Assembly: GCA_959606705.1 (NCBI GenBank) | Contig: CAUHLX010000013.1 | Location: forward strand, 1-17,418 | Reading direction: 5' to 3' | DNA from: an uncultured Bacillota bacterium | Lineage (GTDB): Bacteria > Bacillota > Clostridia > Peptostreptococcales > Anaerovoracaceae | DNA: 17,418 nucleotides | Part shown: one piece after another, positions 1 to 6,014 of the stretch | How the letters are laid out: every line of letters starts with the position of its first letter | Numbering within the stretch: the stretch's first letter is position 1 | Translations under genes and position numbers: made by a program | The notes under the pieces: generated by a model | Told to the model about the DNA's origin: nothing | The model's input: the letters and a program-made list of their open reading frames with translations, nothing else | Database searches by the model: none

Positions 1-216
1 AAAATCGACGCCTACCCGGGCAAATCCTTCCCGGGGCAGATCACGGAGATCGATCAGACCACCCAGACCTATTTTTCCGGAACCTCAAGCTTTTCCACCA
101 GCGGAACCTACACCAAAGTCACCCAGTTGATTCCCATTAAAGTAACCATAGAAAACAGTGAAAATCTCCCTCTGGCCTTCGGAATGAACGCCACGGTAAA
201 GATTCATTTGAAATAG
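1..216 (+). CDS. HlyD-family membrane fusion protein, C-terminal fragment (5' end outside window)
   Basis: Frame 1 is open from the first base and stops with TAG at 214-216, giving 71 residues. The fragment reads as the last beta-barrel part of a membrane-fusion/HlyD-like efflux subunit: PGKSFPGQITEI near the start and GMNATVKIHLK at the end, the latter being the usual closing strand of this family. Such proteins link an inner-membrane exporter (ABC, MFS or RND) to the cell envelope. The stop codon overlaps the AGGAGG ribosome binding site of the next gene (215-220), so the two are co-transcribed and probably coupled. Because the next gene is also an adaptor-like protein, the operon carries two related subunits in tandem. 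The family call is from a short fragment, so the subtype is open. Confidence 0.75.
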   Translation, partial: KIDAYPGKSFPGQITEIDQTTQTYFSGTSSFSTSGTYTKVTQLIPIKVTIENSENLPLAFGMNATVKIHLK

Positions 217-231
217 GAGGACTGATCGGAA

Positions 232-1437
232 ATGAAACGAAACATAAGATTCGGCTTAATTCTGCTTCTGCTGCTCACCGGTCTGCTGGCCGGCTGCGGA
301 CAGAACTCGCAGCAGATTGAAGTGACGACCGCCGCCGCCAAGACGGAGGGAGACCTGTCGGACCTCTCCTGGAACGGCACGATTCAAGCTCTGCACCAGG
401 TAGACGTGGTCCCCGGCGGAACCGGGAAGGTCACTTCGATTGCCGTGGCGGAGGGTCAGACCGTACATCGGGGCGCCACCTTGTTCACCCTGGACACCGT
501 GGACGCTCAGCTCCAGGTGAAGCAGGCACAGGCCGGCTTGAACGCCGCGAACGCGGCCCTCAACAGCGCCGCGGCCTCCCGCGCTCAGAACACCGCCGTG
601 CTCCCGGCACAGATCGCCTATGACGATGCCAAGGCTAATTACGATCGGATCGATTCTCTGTATCAGGCAGGAGCGGCTTCCAAGGTAGACCGTGACAGCG
701 CAAAATCCAAGATGGACACAGCCTATGCCCAGCTGGAGGCGGCACAGCTCAATGAGAACAGCACCTACGACAACGCTCAGGCCCAGGCGGCCAGCGCCAA
801 AGCGAATTTGGACATCGCCGCCAAGCGGCTCAGCGACTGCACGGTTACCGCCCCCATCGACGGGCGGATCACCAAGGTCAACGTGGAAGTGGGCGCCTTG
901 GCCTCCGCTCAGGCCCCCGCCGTCACCATCGTCGACGACAGCGGCGAAGAAGTGGTCATTCAGGTGACGGAAGGTGACCTGGGACGGCTGGCCGCAGGAA
1001 CACCCATGGAGATCCGCGTACAAGCGCTGAACGAAACACTGGCCGGTTCCGTTTCGGAAATCGCCACCGCGGGAGATCCCGCCACGGGAATGTTTGATGT
1101 CAAGGTTCTTCTGAACGCACCGGGCCCCGAGGTTCTTCCGGGAATGACCGCTTCCGTCCGAGCCGCCGGCAGCTCTCCCTCTACGGCGGTCTACGTTCCC
1201 GCTAAAAGCGTTCACAGCGCCGATTCAGGCGAAACCTGGGTCTATCTGGCAAAGGATTATCACGCAGTCAAGCAAGCCGTGACCGCAGGTTCCAAGAAAA
1301 ACGCCTATGTTGAAATAACGAAGGGTCTGACGGCAGGTGACTCCGTAATCGTTCAAAACAGCGGCACTCTGAAGGATGGCGTCCCCATCCGCATCATCAC
1401 CGCCGAATCCCAGCAGAAAGAAGGCAGTCCTCAATGA
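232..1437 (+). CDS. Lipid-anchored efflux periplasmic-adaptor (HlyD/AcrA-type membrane fusion) protein
   Basis: A 401-residue adaptor for an envelope export system. The N-terminus has a basic start, a leucine-rich hydrophobic stretch and a lipobox LAGC with the modified cysteine at residue 22, so it should be a membrane-anchored lipoprotein. The first lipoyl half-motif lies around residues 58-90 (GKVTSIAVAEGQTVHRGATL), an Ala/Gln-rich coiled-coil hairpin follows at about 90-200, and the second lipoyl half-motif (TVTAPIDGRITKVNVEVGA) sits at about 205-225. The beta-barrel and membrane-proximal domains fill the rest. Length is normal for RND/MacA-type adaptors. The start is fixed by AGGAGG at 215-220, 11 nt upstream. 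It overlaps the following gene by 4 bp (ATGA). The exporter itself is not in the window and presumably lies upstream. Confidence 0.85.
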   Translation: MKRNIRFGLILLLLLTGLLAGCGQNSQQIEVTTAAAKTEGDLSDLSWNGTIQALHQVDVVPGGTGKVTSIAVAEGQTVHRGATLFTLDTVDAQLQVKQAQAGLNAANAALNSAAASRAQNTAVLPAQIAYDDAKANYDRIDSLYQAGAASKVDRDSAKSKMDTAYAQLEAAQLNENSTYDNAQAQAASAKANLDIAAKRLSDCTVTAPIDGRITKVNVEVGALASAQAPAVTIVDDSGEEVVIQVTEGDLGRLAAGTPMEIRVQALNETLAGSVSEIATAGDPATGMFDVKVLLNAPGPEVLPGMTASVRAAGSSPSTAVYVPAKSVHSADSGETWVYLAKDYHAVKQAVTAGSKKNAYVEITKGLTAGDSVIVQNSGTLKDGVPIRIITAESQQKEGSPQ

Positions 1438-2051
1438 ATCGAACGTGTATCACCATCGGCAGGCAGTACGGCAGCGGCGGCAGAGAAATCGGAAAGCGTC
1501 TGGCGGAACGGCTGGAGCTTCCTTTCTATGACCGGGAGCTTCTTCTGATCGCGGCGGAGGGCTCGGGAATCGATCTCAGCGTCCTGGAGGATTTCGATGA
1601 AAAACATTCCGACGGCCTGCTTTACAACTTTGCCATGCTGGCCAATTCCCTGCGCGATCCCGAAGCCGGCACCCTCCCCCACGCCATTTTTCAAGCGGAG
1701 TGCGAAACCATCGTCTGGCTGGCCAGACAGCGGCCCTGTATATTCGTAGGCCGCTGCGCGGACTACGCCTTAAAAGACGTTTGCCCCTCCCTGCGGGTTT
1801 TCCTCTGCGCCTCTTCCTTCGCGGAGCGGAAGCGCCGGGTGCTGGAGCAGGATGGAATCGACCCGAAAAACGTAGAAAAATACATCAATCGTATCGACAT
1901 GCAGCGCAACAGCTATTATAATTTCTTTACCGGACAGGAGTGGGGTTCCATGGAAAACTACGACCTGTGCCTCAACAGCACCACCTTGGGCTATGACCGC
2001 TGTGTGGATCTGATTGCCCATCTGTGGGAAACGAATCGGACAGGAGAATAA
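1434..2051 (+). CDS. Cytidylate kinase-like family protein
   Basis: A 205-residue cytosolic P-loop protein of the cytidylate-kinase-like family (Cytidylate_kin2 type). The nucleotide-binding loop is at residues 8-18 (TIGRQYGSGGREIG), with GSGGR replacing the classical GxxGxGK, as is usual in this family. A second conserved block is CIFVGRCADYAL near residues 101-113. The C-terminal half carries the Arg/Tyr-rich lid-like segment (ERKRRV, INRIDMQRNSYYNFF). These proteins are widespread in Clostridia, often as single genes or fused to other domains, and their true substrate is usually unknown, so canonical CMP kinase activity is not assured. The start ATG overlaps the stop of the adaptor gene and has no strong ribosome binding site, which suggests translational coupling. 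Confidence 0.85.
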   Translation: MNRTCITIGRQYGSGGREIGKRLAERLELPFYDRELLLIAAEGSGIDLSVLEDFDEKHSDGLLYNFAMLANSLRDPEAGTLPHAIFQAECETIVWLARQRPCIFVGRCADYALKDVCPSLRVFLCASSFAERKRRVLEQDGIDPKNVEKYINRIDMQRNSYYNFFTGQEWGSMENYDLCLNSTTLGYDRCVDLIAHLWETNRTGE

Positions 2052-2054
2052 TCG

Positions 2055-2972
2055 ATGAAGAAAATAGAAACCATTGCCATTGCCGGCGCCGGCGCTCTGG
2101 GAGTCATGTTCGGCCGGAGCCTGACTCTGAATCTGGGAAGAGAACGCGTCTGTTTCGCGGCGGACGCCAAACGCGCAGAACGCTATCGAACGGACGGTTT
2201 CCTCTGCAACGGGCTGGCTTGCGCGTTCCGCTACGAGGTCCCCGATCAAGATTCCCATCCGGTGGATCTGGTCATGTTTACGGTAAAGTTCACCGGAATC
2301 GAAGAAGCCATCCGGCTGGTCCGCCCACTGGTCGGCCCCCACACCGTGATCCTCTCCCTTCTCAACGGGATTGCCAGCGAGGATGTCCTGGCGGAGGCCT
2401 TCGGGGAAGAGCACGTTCTGTACTGCGTCGCCCAAGGGATGGACGCCATGAAGGAGGGCAATCGGATCTCCTATGAAAATATGGGAGAGCTTCTGATCGG
2501 TCCCCGGAGCGGCGGCCAGAGCGAAATGACCGCCGCCGTAAAAGAAGTTCTGGAAGAGGGACAGATCCCCGTGCGGATTCCCGAAGACATCCGATACGCG
2601 CTCTGGAACAAGCTGATGCTCAACACCGGTGTAAATCAGACGGTGGCCGTCTACGAAGGGACCTACGGAACCGTTCAAAAGGAGGGCGAGCCCCGTCGTA
2701 CCATGCTGGCGGCCATGGAAGAGGTCCGTCAGACGGCCGCCTGCGAAGGCGTCACCCTTACCGAAGCGGACATCCGCGGCTGGCTGACTTTGCTGGAAAG
2801 CCTCAATCCCGAGGGAATGCCTTCTCTACGCCAAGATACCAAAGCCCATAGGAAAACGGAAGTCCTGCTGTTTTCGGGCACCATCCGCCAGCTGGGACGC
2901 AAGCATGGGCTCCCCACCCCCGTCAACGATTTCCTTTACCGCCGCATCCGGGAAATCGAAGCCGCGTATTAG
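2055..2972 (+). CDS. Ketopantoate reductase (PanE/ApbA) family protein
   Basis: A 305-residue NAD(P)H-dependent 2-keto acid reductase of the PanE/ApbA family. The Rossmann loop GAGALG is at residues 11-16. The LLNG motif is at about 102-105, and the NKLMLN segment at 185-190 carries the family's catalytic lysine (K186) and a conserved asparagine. The C-terminal domain has the family signature PSLRQD...TEV and HGLPTPVN at 256-291. Full family length. AGGAG at 2042-2046 lies 8 nt before the start, and the gap from the preceding gene is 3 nt. The best-known reaction is ketopantoate to pantoate for CoA synthesis, but no other pantothenate gene is near. The operon instead holds efflux subunits and a kinase-like protein, so another keto acid substrate is possible. 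Confidence 0.85.
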   Translation: MKKIETIAIAGAGALGVMFGRSLTLNLGRERVCFAADAKRAERYRTDGFLCNGLACAFRYEVPDQDSHPVDLVMFTVKFTGIEEAIRLVRPLVGPHTVILSLLNGIASEDVLAEAFGEEHVLYCVAQGMDAMKEGNRISYENMGELLIGPRSGGQSEMTAAVKEVLEEGQIPVRIPEDIRYALWNKLMLNTGVNQTVAVYEGTYGTVQKEGEPRRTMLAAMEEVRQTAACEGVTLTEADIRGWLTLLESLNPEGMPSLRQDTKAHRKTEVLLFSGTIRQLGRKHGLPTPVNDFLYRRIREIEAAY

Positions 2973-3023
2973 ATTTTTTTGAAAAAAAATCGCCGCCGTC
3001 ATCCCTTGATATCACCGCCTTCC

Positions 3024-3066
3024 AAAACCGCTCAGGAGTTTTTCAAAACTGTCTGAGCGGTTTTTT
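3024..3066 (+). terminator. Intrinsic terminator of the efflux/reductase operon
   Basis: The arms AAAACCGCTCAG (3024-3035) and CTGAGCGGTTTT (3053-3064) pair. An inner AGTTTT/AAAACT helix extends the hairpin, and it ends in a run of six T at 3061-3066. It lies about 50 nt past the ketopantoate-reductase stop. Confidence 0.9.
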
Positions 3067-3089
3067 ATCTTGACAGCTTAACCGACAAA

Positions 3090-3129
3090 TGTTACAGTAA
3101 TATTACAATTGTTACAGTCATATTACAGA
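3090..3129 (+). promoter_or_regulatory. Four phased TTACA direct repeats, candidate WalR/PhoP-type response-regulator operator
   Basis: Two imperfect copies of a 20-bp unit (3090-3109 and 3110-3129, 17 of 20 identical) place TTACA at 3092, 3103, 3112 and 3123. Within each unit the repeats are 11 bp apart, one DNA turn, which is the typical spacing for OmpR/PhoB-family regulators. Read as TGTTAC-N5-TATTAC it is one base per unit away from the WalR box TGTWAH-N5-TGTWAH. It sits 60-100 bp before a secreted NlpC/P60 hydrolase, a classic WalR target class. A TTGACA at 3070-3075 lies just upstream, but I cannot place a convincing -10. Confidence 0.5.
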
Positions 3130-3191
3130 ATCTTTGCGATTTCATTGCGAAAACCAGAGAACGGAATACGAAAGAAAAGAAAAGGAACGAA

Positions 3192-3914
3192 ATGATGGTG
3201 GATGAAAAACACACAAATCGCCTGTGCAAATTTTTCGCGGTTCTGATCTGCGTAATGCTCATGGGACAAGCAGTCTATGCTGATACCGATGGAGCGCAGG
3301 AAACAGCAAACGTTATCACTGTAGGGACGGTCAGCACGGACGTACTGAATGTTCGTGAAAGCGCCGGTACGGACAAAGCCCTCGTGGGCAAGCTGTACGG
3401 TGGGGAGCAGGTTATCATCGGTGCTTCCGCAAGCGGTTGGTATTACATAGCAACTTCTAAAGTAGTCGGCTGGGTTTCCGGCGATTACATCTCTGACGTC
3501 AAGACCATGACCCAAGAAGAGTATGATGCTCAAAAGACAAATATCGGTTCCGACGTAGTGACCTACGCCAGGCAGTTTCTGGGCAAGCCCTACCGCTCCG
3601 GCGGCAACGGACCCAATTCCTTTGACTGCTCCGGTCTGGTAAAATACGTGTACGGACATTACGGAATCAGCACTCCTCGTTCTTCCAGCTCCTTCAGCAG
3701 CTACGGAACGACCGTTTCTCTCTCCGAGGCCCAGCCCGGCGATATCATGTGCTACCGGACCGGCGGCAACGGGGGCGGCATCTCCCACGTAGGGATCTAC
3801 GCAGGCAACGGAGAACTGATCCACGCTTCCACCTCCCGCAGGGGAGTCACTACGGATTCGATCTATGATTCTTATTACAGCTCCCGGCTGGTAAAGGTCG
3901 TGCGGGTTCTGTAA
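3192..3914 (+). CDS. Secreted SH3b-NlpC/P60 peptidoglycan endopeptidase
   Basis: A 240-residue exported cell wall hydrolase. Residues 1-31 form a signal peptide: charged start, hydrophobic FFAVLICVMLMGQ, cleavage likely after VYA. A bacterial SH3 domain follows at about 45-100 (DVLNVRESAGTDKALVG, GWVSGDYI), which binds peptidoglycan. The NlpC/P60 domain at about 120-240 has catalytic cysteine in FDCSG, histidine in SHVGIY and a third polar residue in ELIHAS, so the catalytic triad is intact. The family cleaves gamma-D-glutamyl-diamino acid bonds in stem peptides. The start has AAAGGA at 3181-3186. The gene is monocistronic, with phased TTACA repeats upstream and a strong terminator downstream, suggesting control by a cell-wall-sensing two-component regulator (inference). 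Confidence 0.93.
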   Translation: MMVDEKHTNRLCKFFAVLICVMLMGQAVYADTDGAQETANVITVGTVSTDVLNVRESAGTDKALVGKLYGGEQVIIGASASGWYYIATSKVVGWVSGDYISDVKTMTQEEYDAQKTNIGSDVVTYARQFLGKPYRSGGNGPNSFDCSGLVKYVYGHYGISTPRSSSSFSSYGTTVSLSEAQPGDIMCYRTGGNGGGISHVGIYAGNGELIHASTSRRGVTTDSIYDSYYSSRLVKVVRVL

Positions 3915-3945
3915 CCTTCGATTTTATAATCAGAGTCATCTACTG

Positions 3946-4000
3946 AACGAACCCTCGATGGTTAGAACGATAAGTCTAACCATCGAGGGTTCGTTTTCTT
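3946..4000 (+). terminator. Intrinsic terminator with a 21-bp perfect stem
   Basis: Arms 3946-3966 and 3975-3995 are perfectly complementary over 21 bp with an 8-nt loop, followed by a T-rich tract (TTTTCTTTT overlapping 3992-4002). It lies 32 nt past the NlpC/P60 stop and should end that transcript. The stem is unusually long for a simple terminator. Confidence 0.85.
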
Positions 4001-4030
4001 TTGGTTCCGTCTATTCTTTCCCACACAAAA

Positions 4031-4105
4031 AGACGAAGGCAGCCAACTCCGATCATTGCGATGTCTAAACTGCCAACATTTCCGTATCAGGCCGGTCCTT
4101 CGTCT
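4031..4105. repeat. Intergenic inverted repeat of unknown function between the hydrolase terminator and cbiK
   Basis: AGACGAAGG at 4031-4039 pairs with CCTTCGTCT at 4097-4105, with possible inner GGCAG/CTGCC pairing. On the minus strand the right arm runs into TTTTTG, so it could form a weak terminator for minus-strand transcription. Apart from this hairpin, the terminator before it and the promoter at 4201-4230, the 314-nt gap 3915-4228 holds no gene I can support. No cobalamin riboswitch box is visible despite the cobaltochelatase downstream. Confidence 0.4.
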
Positions 4106-4200
4106 GCTTCTATTGTAACCCCTAACCGACAAAAGCTGAACAGCCCAAATCCTGGTAATTTTTGATTCCGGGTTTCGAACCGATCCCCTCGATCCTTCCC

Positions 4201-4230
4201 TTGCCATCACAAAAGCGATCATGCTATAGT
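4201..4230 (+). promoter_or_regulatory. Sigma-A type promoter of cbiK
   Basis: TTGCCA at 4201-4206 and TATAGT at 4225-4230 are separated by 18 nt, with an extended -10 TGC immediately before the hexamer. Because the -10 covers the GTG at 4229, the coding start must be the downstream ATG at 4256. Confidence 0.75.
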
Positions 4231-4255
4231 GGAAGAACAAAAGGAGGCATGCGAA

Positions 4256-5041
4256 ATGACGAAACATGCAAGGGAGGCGGTTCTCGTAGTCAGCTTCGGC
4301 ACCAGTCACCGGGAAACCGCCGAAAAAACCATCGGGGCCATCGAACGGGAGATTCGGGAGCGGCACCCGGACCAGGAGGTTCGCCGAGCCTATACCAGCG
4401 GCATGGTTCTGCGCGTTTTGAAAAAACGGGACGGAGTCCACATCGACGACGTTCCGGAAGCCCTGGAGCGCCTGTTGGCCGACGGCTTCTCCAAAGTGGT
4501 CATTCAGCCCACGCACATCATTCCCGGCGAAGAATACGAAAAGCTTCTGCGGGAGACGGAAGCCTACCGTTCCCGTTTTCGCCGTCTGGACTGCGCACTT
4601 CCCCTGCTGTCCTCCTCCGAGGATCAGGAAGAAGCCTGTCTGGCCATCGTTCGTCAATTTCCCCATCTTCTCGCGGACGAGGCTCTGGTATTGATGGGAC
4701 ACGGCACCAGTCATTCCGCGGACACCGTCTATGCGGCTCTGGACGCAGAATTCAAAACGCTGGGGCATGAAAATATTTTTATGGGTACGGTGGAGGGTCA
4801 TCCTTCGATCAAGGAAGTGATCCCCCTGGTAAAGCGCCGCGCCCCGAGACAGGTCTTTCTCCTGCCCTTCATGGTGGTGGCCGGTGATCACGCCAACAAA
4901 GACATGGCCGGGGACGGCGCGGATTCCTGGGAGTCCCGGTTTGCCGCGGCCGGTCTTTCGGCGACCCCGATTCTCAAAGGCCTGGCCGAATTTCCGGAAA
5001 TTCGGGCGATCTACCTGCGTCATCTGGATCAGCTTTTTTAA
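4256..5041 (+). CDS. cbiK: Sirohydrochlorin cobaltochelatase CbiK (anaerobic type)
   Basis: A 261-residue class II chelatase that inserts Co2+ into sirohydrochlorin in the early, anaerobic cobalamin pathway. Family signatures are clear: VLVVSFGTSHRETAEKTI at the N-terminus, the metal-ligand histidine in QPTHIIPGEEY, a second histidine in LMGHGTSHSADTVY, VEGHPSIKEV, and the C-terminal FMVVAGDHANKDMAGD. Length fits cytosolic CbiK, and no signal peptide is seen, unlike the periplasmic CbiK-P forms. Start chosen at 4256 because AAGGAGG (4241-4247) lies 8 nt upstream and the promoter -10 overlaps the earlier in-frame GTG at 4229. No other cobalamin gene is nearby. A ZIP metal transporter follows after 50 nt, which suggests coupling to metal supply. 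Confidence 0.93.
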   Translation: MTKHAREAVLVVSFGTSHRETAEKTIGAIEREIRERHPDQEVRRAYTSGMVLRVLKKRDGVHIDDVPEALERLLADGFSKVVIQPTHIIPGEEYEKLLRETEAYRSRFRRLDCALPLLSSSEDQEEACLAIVRQFPHLLADEALVLMGHGTSHSADTVYAALDAEFKTLGHENIFMGTVEGHPSIKEVIPLVKRRAPRQVFLLPFMVVAGDHANKDMAGDGADSWESRFAAAGLSATPILKGLAEFPEIRAIYLRHLDQLF

Positions 5042-5091
5042 TGTGTAAGCCTCCGTCAAGTGGGTATTCTACTGAAAGGAGGTTTTTTACT

Positions 5092-5892
5092 ATGACTCAA
5101 TACGGACCATTTACACTTGCCCTTCTGGGCACTGGTTTTACGTTTCTTTTGACCACGCTGGGCGCAGCGATGGTCTTCTTCTTTCGCGGTGAGATCAAGC
5201 CCTCGATCCAGCGCGTGTTTCTGGGCTTCGCCGCGGGAGTGATGATCGCCGCCTCGGTGTGGTCTCTGCTGATTCCGGCCATCGAAAAAGCGGAGGAACA
5301 GGGCTTGATCGGCTGGATTCCGGCGGCGGGAGGCTTTGCCGTCGGAGCCGCTTTTTTGATGCTTCTGGACCGTCTGCTCCCCCATCTTCATCCGGGCAGC
5401 GACTCTCCCGAAGGCCTGCCCTCCTCACTGCACCGCACCACCATGCTGGTCTTCGCGGTGACCCTTCATAACATCCCCGAGGGCATGGCGGTGGGACTTT
5501 CCTTCGCTCTAGCCGCTCAAGAGCATTACGGTGCCGGCGCTCTTTCCGCCGCGATTGCCCTGGCCCTGGGCATCGGAATTCAAAACTTTCCCGAAGGCGC
5601 GGCCATTTCCCTGCCATTGAAGAAAGAGGGCCTGTCCAACGGCAAGGCTTTCATCTATGGAAGCCTTTCGGGCATCGTGGAGCCCATTGCCGGCTTGATT
5701 ACGGTATTCATCGTGGGCGCCGCGGTCATGGTTCTCCCCTGGCTGCTGTCCTTTGCCGCCGGCGCCATGATCTACGTGGTGGTGGAAGAGCTGATCCCCG
5801 AGGCACATCTGGGAGAGCACTCCCACAGCGGCACCCTAGGCGTGATGTTCGGTTTTCTGGTGATGATGATTCTGGATGTGGCCTTAGGCTGA
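5092..5892 (+). CDS. ZIP family metal transporter (GufA-like)
   Basis: A 266-residue polytopic membrane protein of the ZIP (ZRT/IRT-like) family, moving divalent metal cations such as Zn2+, Fe2+ or Co2+ into the cytosol. The binuclear metal site motifs are visible: HNIPEG in the middle of one helix and QNFPEGAA in the next, then the EELIPEAH segment. About eight hydrophobic helices can be traced. Histidine-bearing loops (LPHLHPG, EAHLGEHSHSG) could bind metal. The start is ATG 5092, with AAAGGAGG at 5075-5082. An earlier in-frame ATG at 5041 overlaps the cbiK stop and would add 17 unlikely residues without its own ribosome binding site. Close placement after cbiK suggests co-transcription, and cobalt as a substrate is an inference from that only. 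Confidence 0.9.
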   Translation: MTQYGPFTLALLGTGFTFLLTTLGAAMVFFFRGEIKPSIQRVFLGFAAGVMIAASVWSLLIPAIEKAEEQGLIGWIPAAGGFAVGAAFLMLLDRLLPHLHPGSDSPEGLPSSLHRTTMLVFAVTLHNIPEGMAVGLSFALAAQEHYGAGALSAAIALALGIGIQNFPEGAAISLPLKKEGLSNGKAFIYGSLSGIVEPIAGLITVFIVGAAVMVLPWLLSFAAGAMIYVVVEELIPEAHLGEHSHSGTLGVMFGFLVMMILDVALG

Positions 5893-5931
5893 CGCGCCGC
5901 GGCTCAAATAATTTGCTCCCCTAAACATTGA

Positions 5932-5974
5932 ATCATAGCTTCCGCCTACGGCCCTGCGGAAGCTATGATATAAT
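5932..5974 (+). promoter_or_regulatory. Promoter of the sigma-54 activator gene with a 14-bp palindrome over the -35 region
   Basis: ATCATAGCTTCCGC (5932-5945) and GCGGAAGCTATGAT (5956-5969) are perfect inverted repeats with a 10-nt spacer. The right arm runs into a perfect extended -10, TGATATAAT (5966-5974). No recognisable -35 exists at the right distance; that position falls in the spacer. There is no T tract, so a terminator for the ZIP gene is less likely than an operator. The implied transcription start near 5981 leaves a leader of about 34 nt before GTG 6015. Confidence 0.55.
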
Positions 5975-6014
5975 AAAAGAAAGCATTATGAATACGATTG
6001 GAAAGGGGAGCCGT

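Noticed and set aside
256..1215. 319-residue minus-strand ORF opposite the adaptor protein
   Set aside because: Gly/Val/Arg-rich antisense shadow with no ribosome binding site; the plus-strand protein has a lipobox and lipoyl motifs.
4170..4195. GGGTTTCGAACC, resembling a tRNA T-arm
   Set aside because: It is only a short palindrome. No acceptor stem, anticodon arm or D-arm can be folded around it on either strand.
3915..4255. Possible cobalamin riboswitch before cbiK
   Set aside because: No B12-box-like conserved core is visible, and the promoter at 4201-4230 leaves a leader of only about 20 nt, too short for a riboswitch.
3962..5059. 365-residue minus-strand ORF antisense to cbiK
   Set aside because: It is the shadow of the GC-rich cbiK coding frame: no ribosome binding site, no recognisable domain, and it runs through the terminator and promoter of the plus-strand genes.
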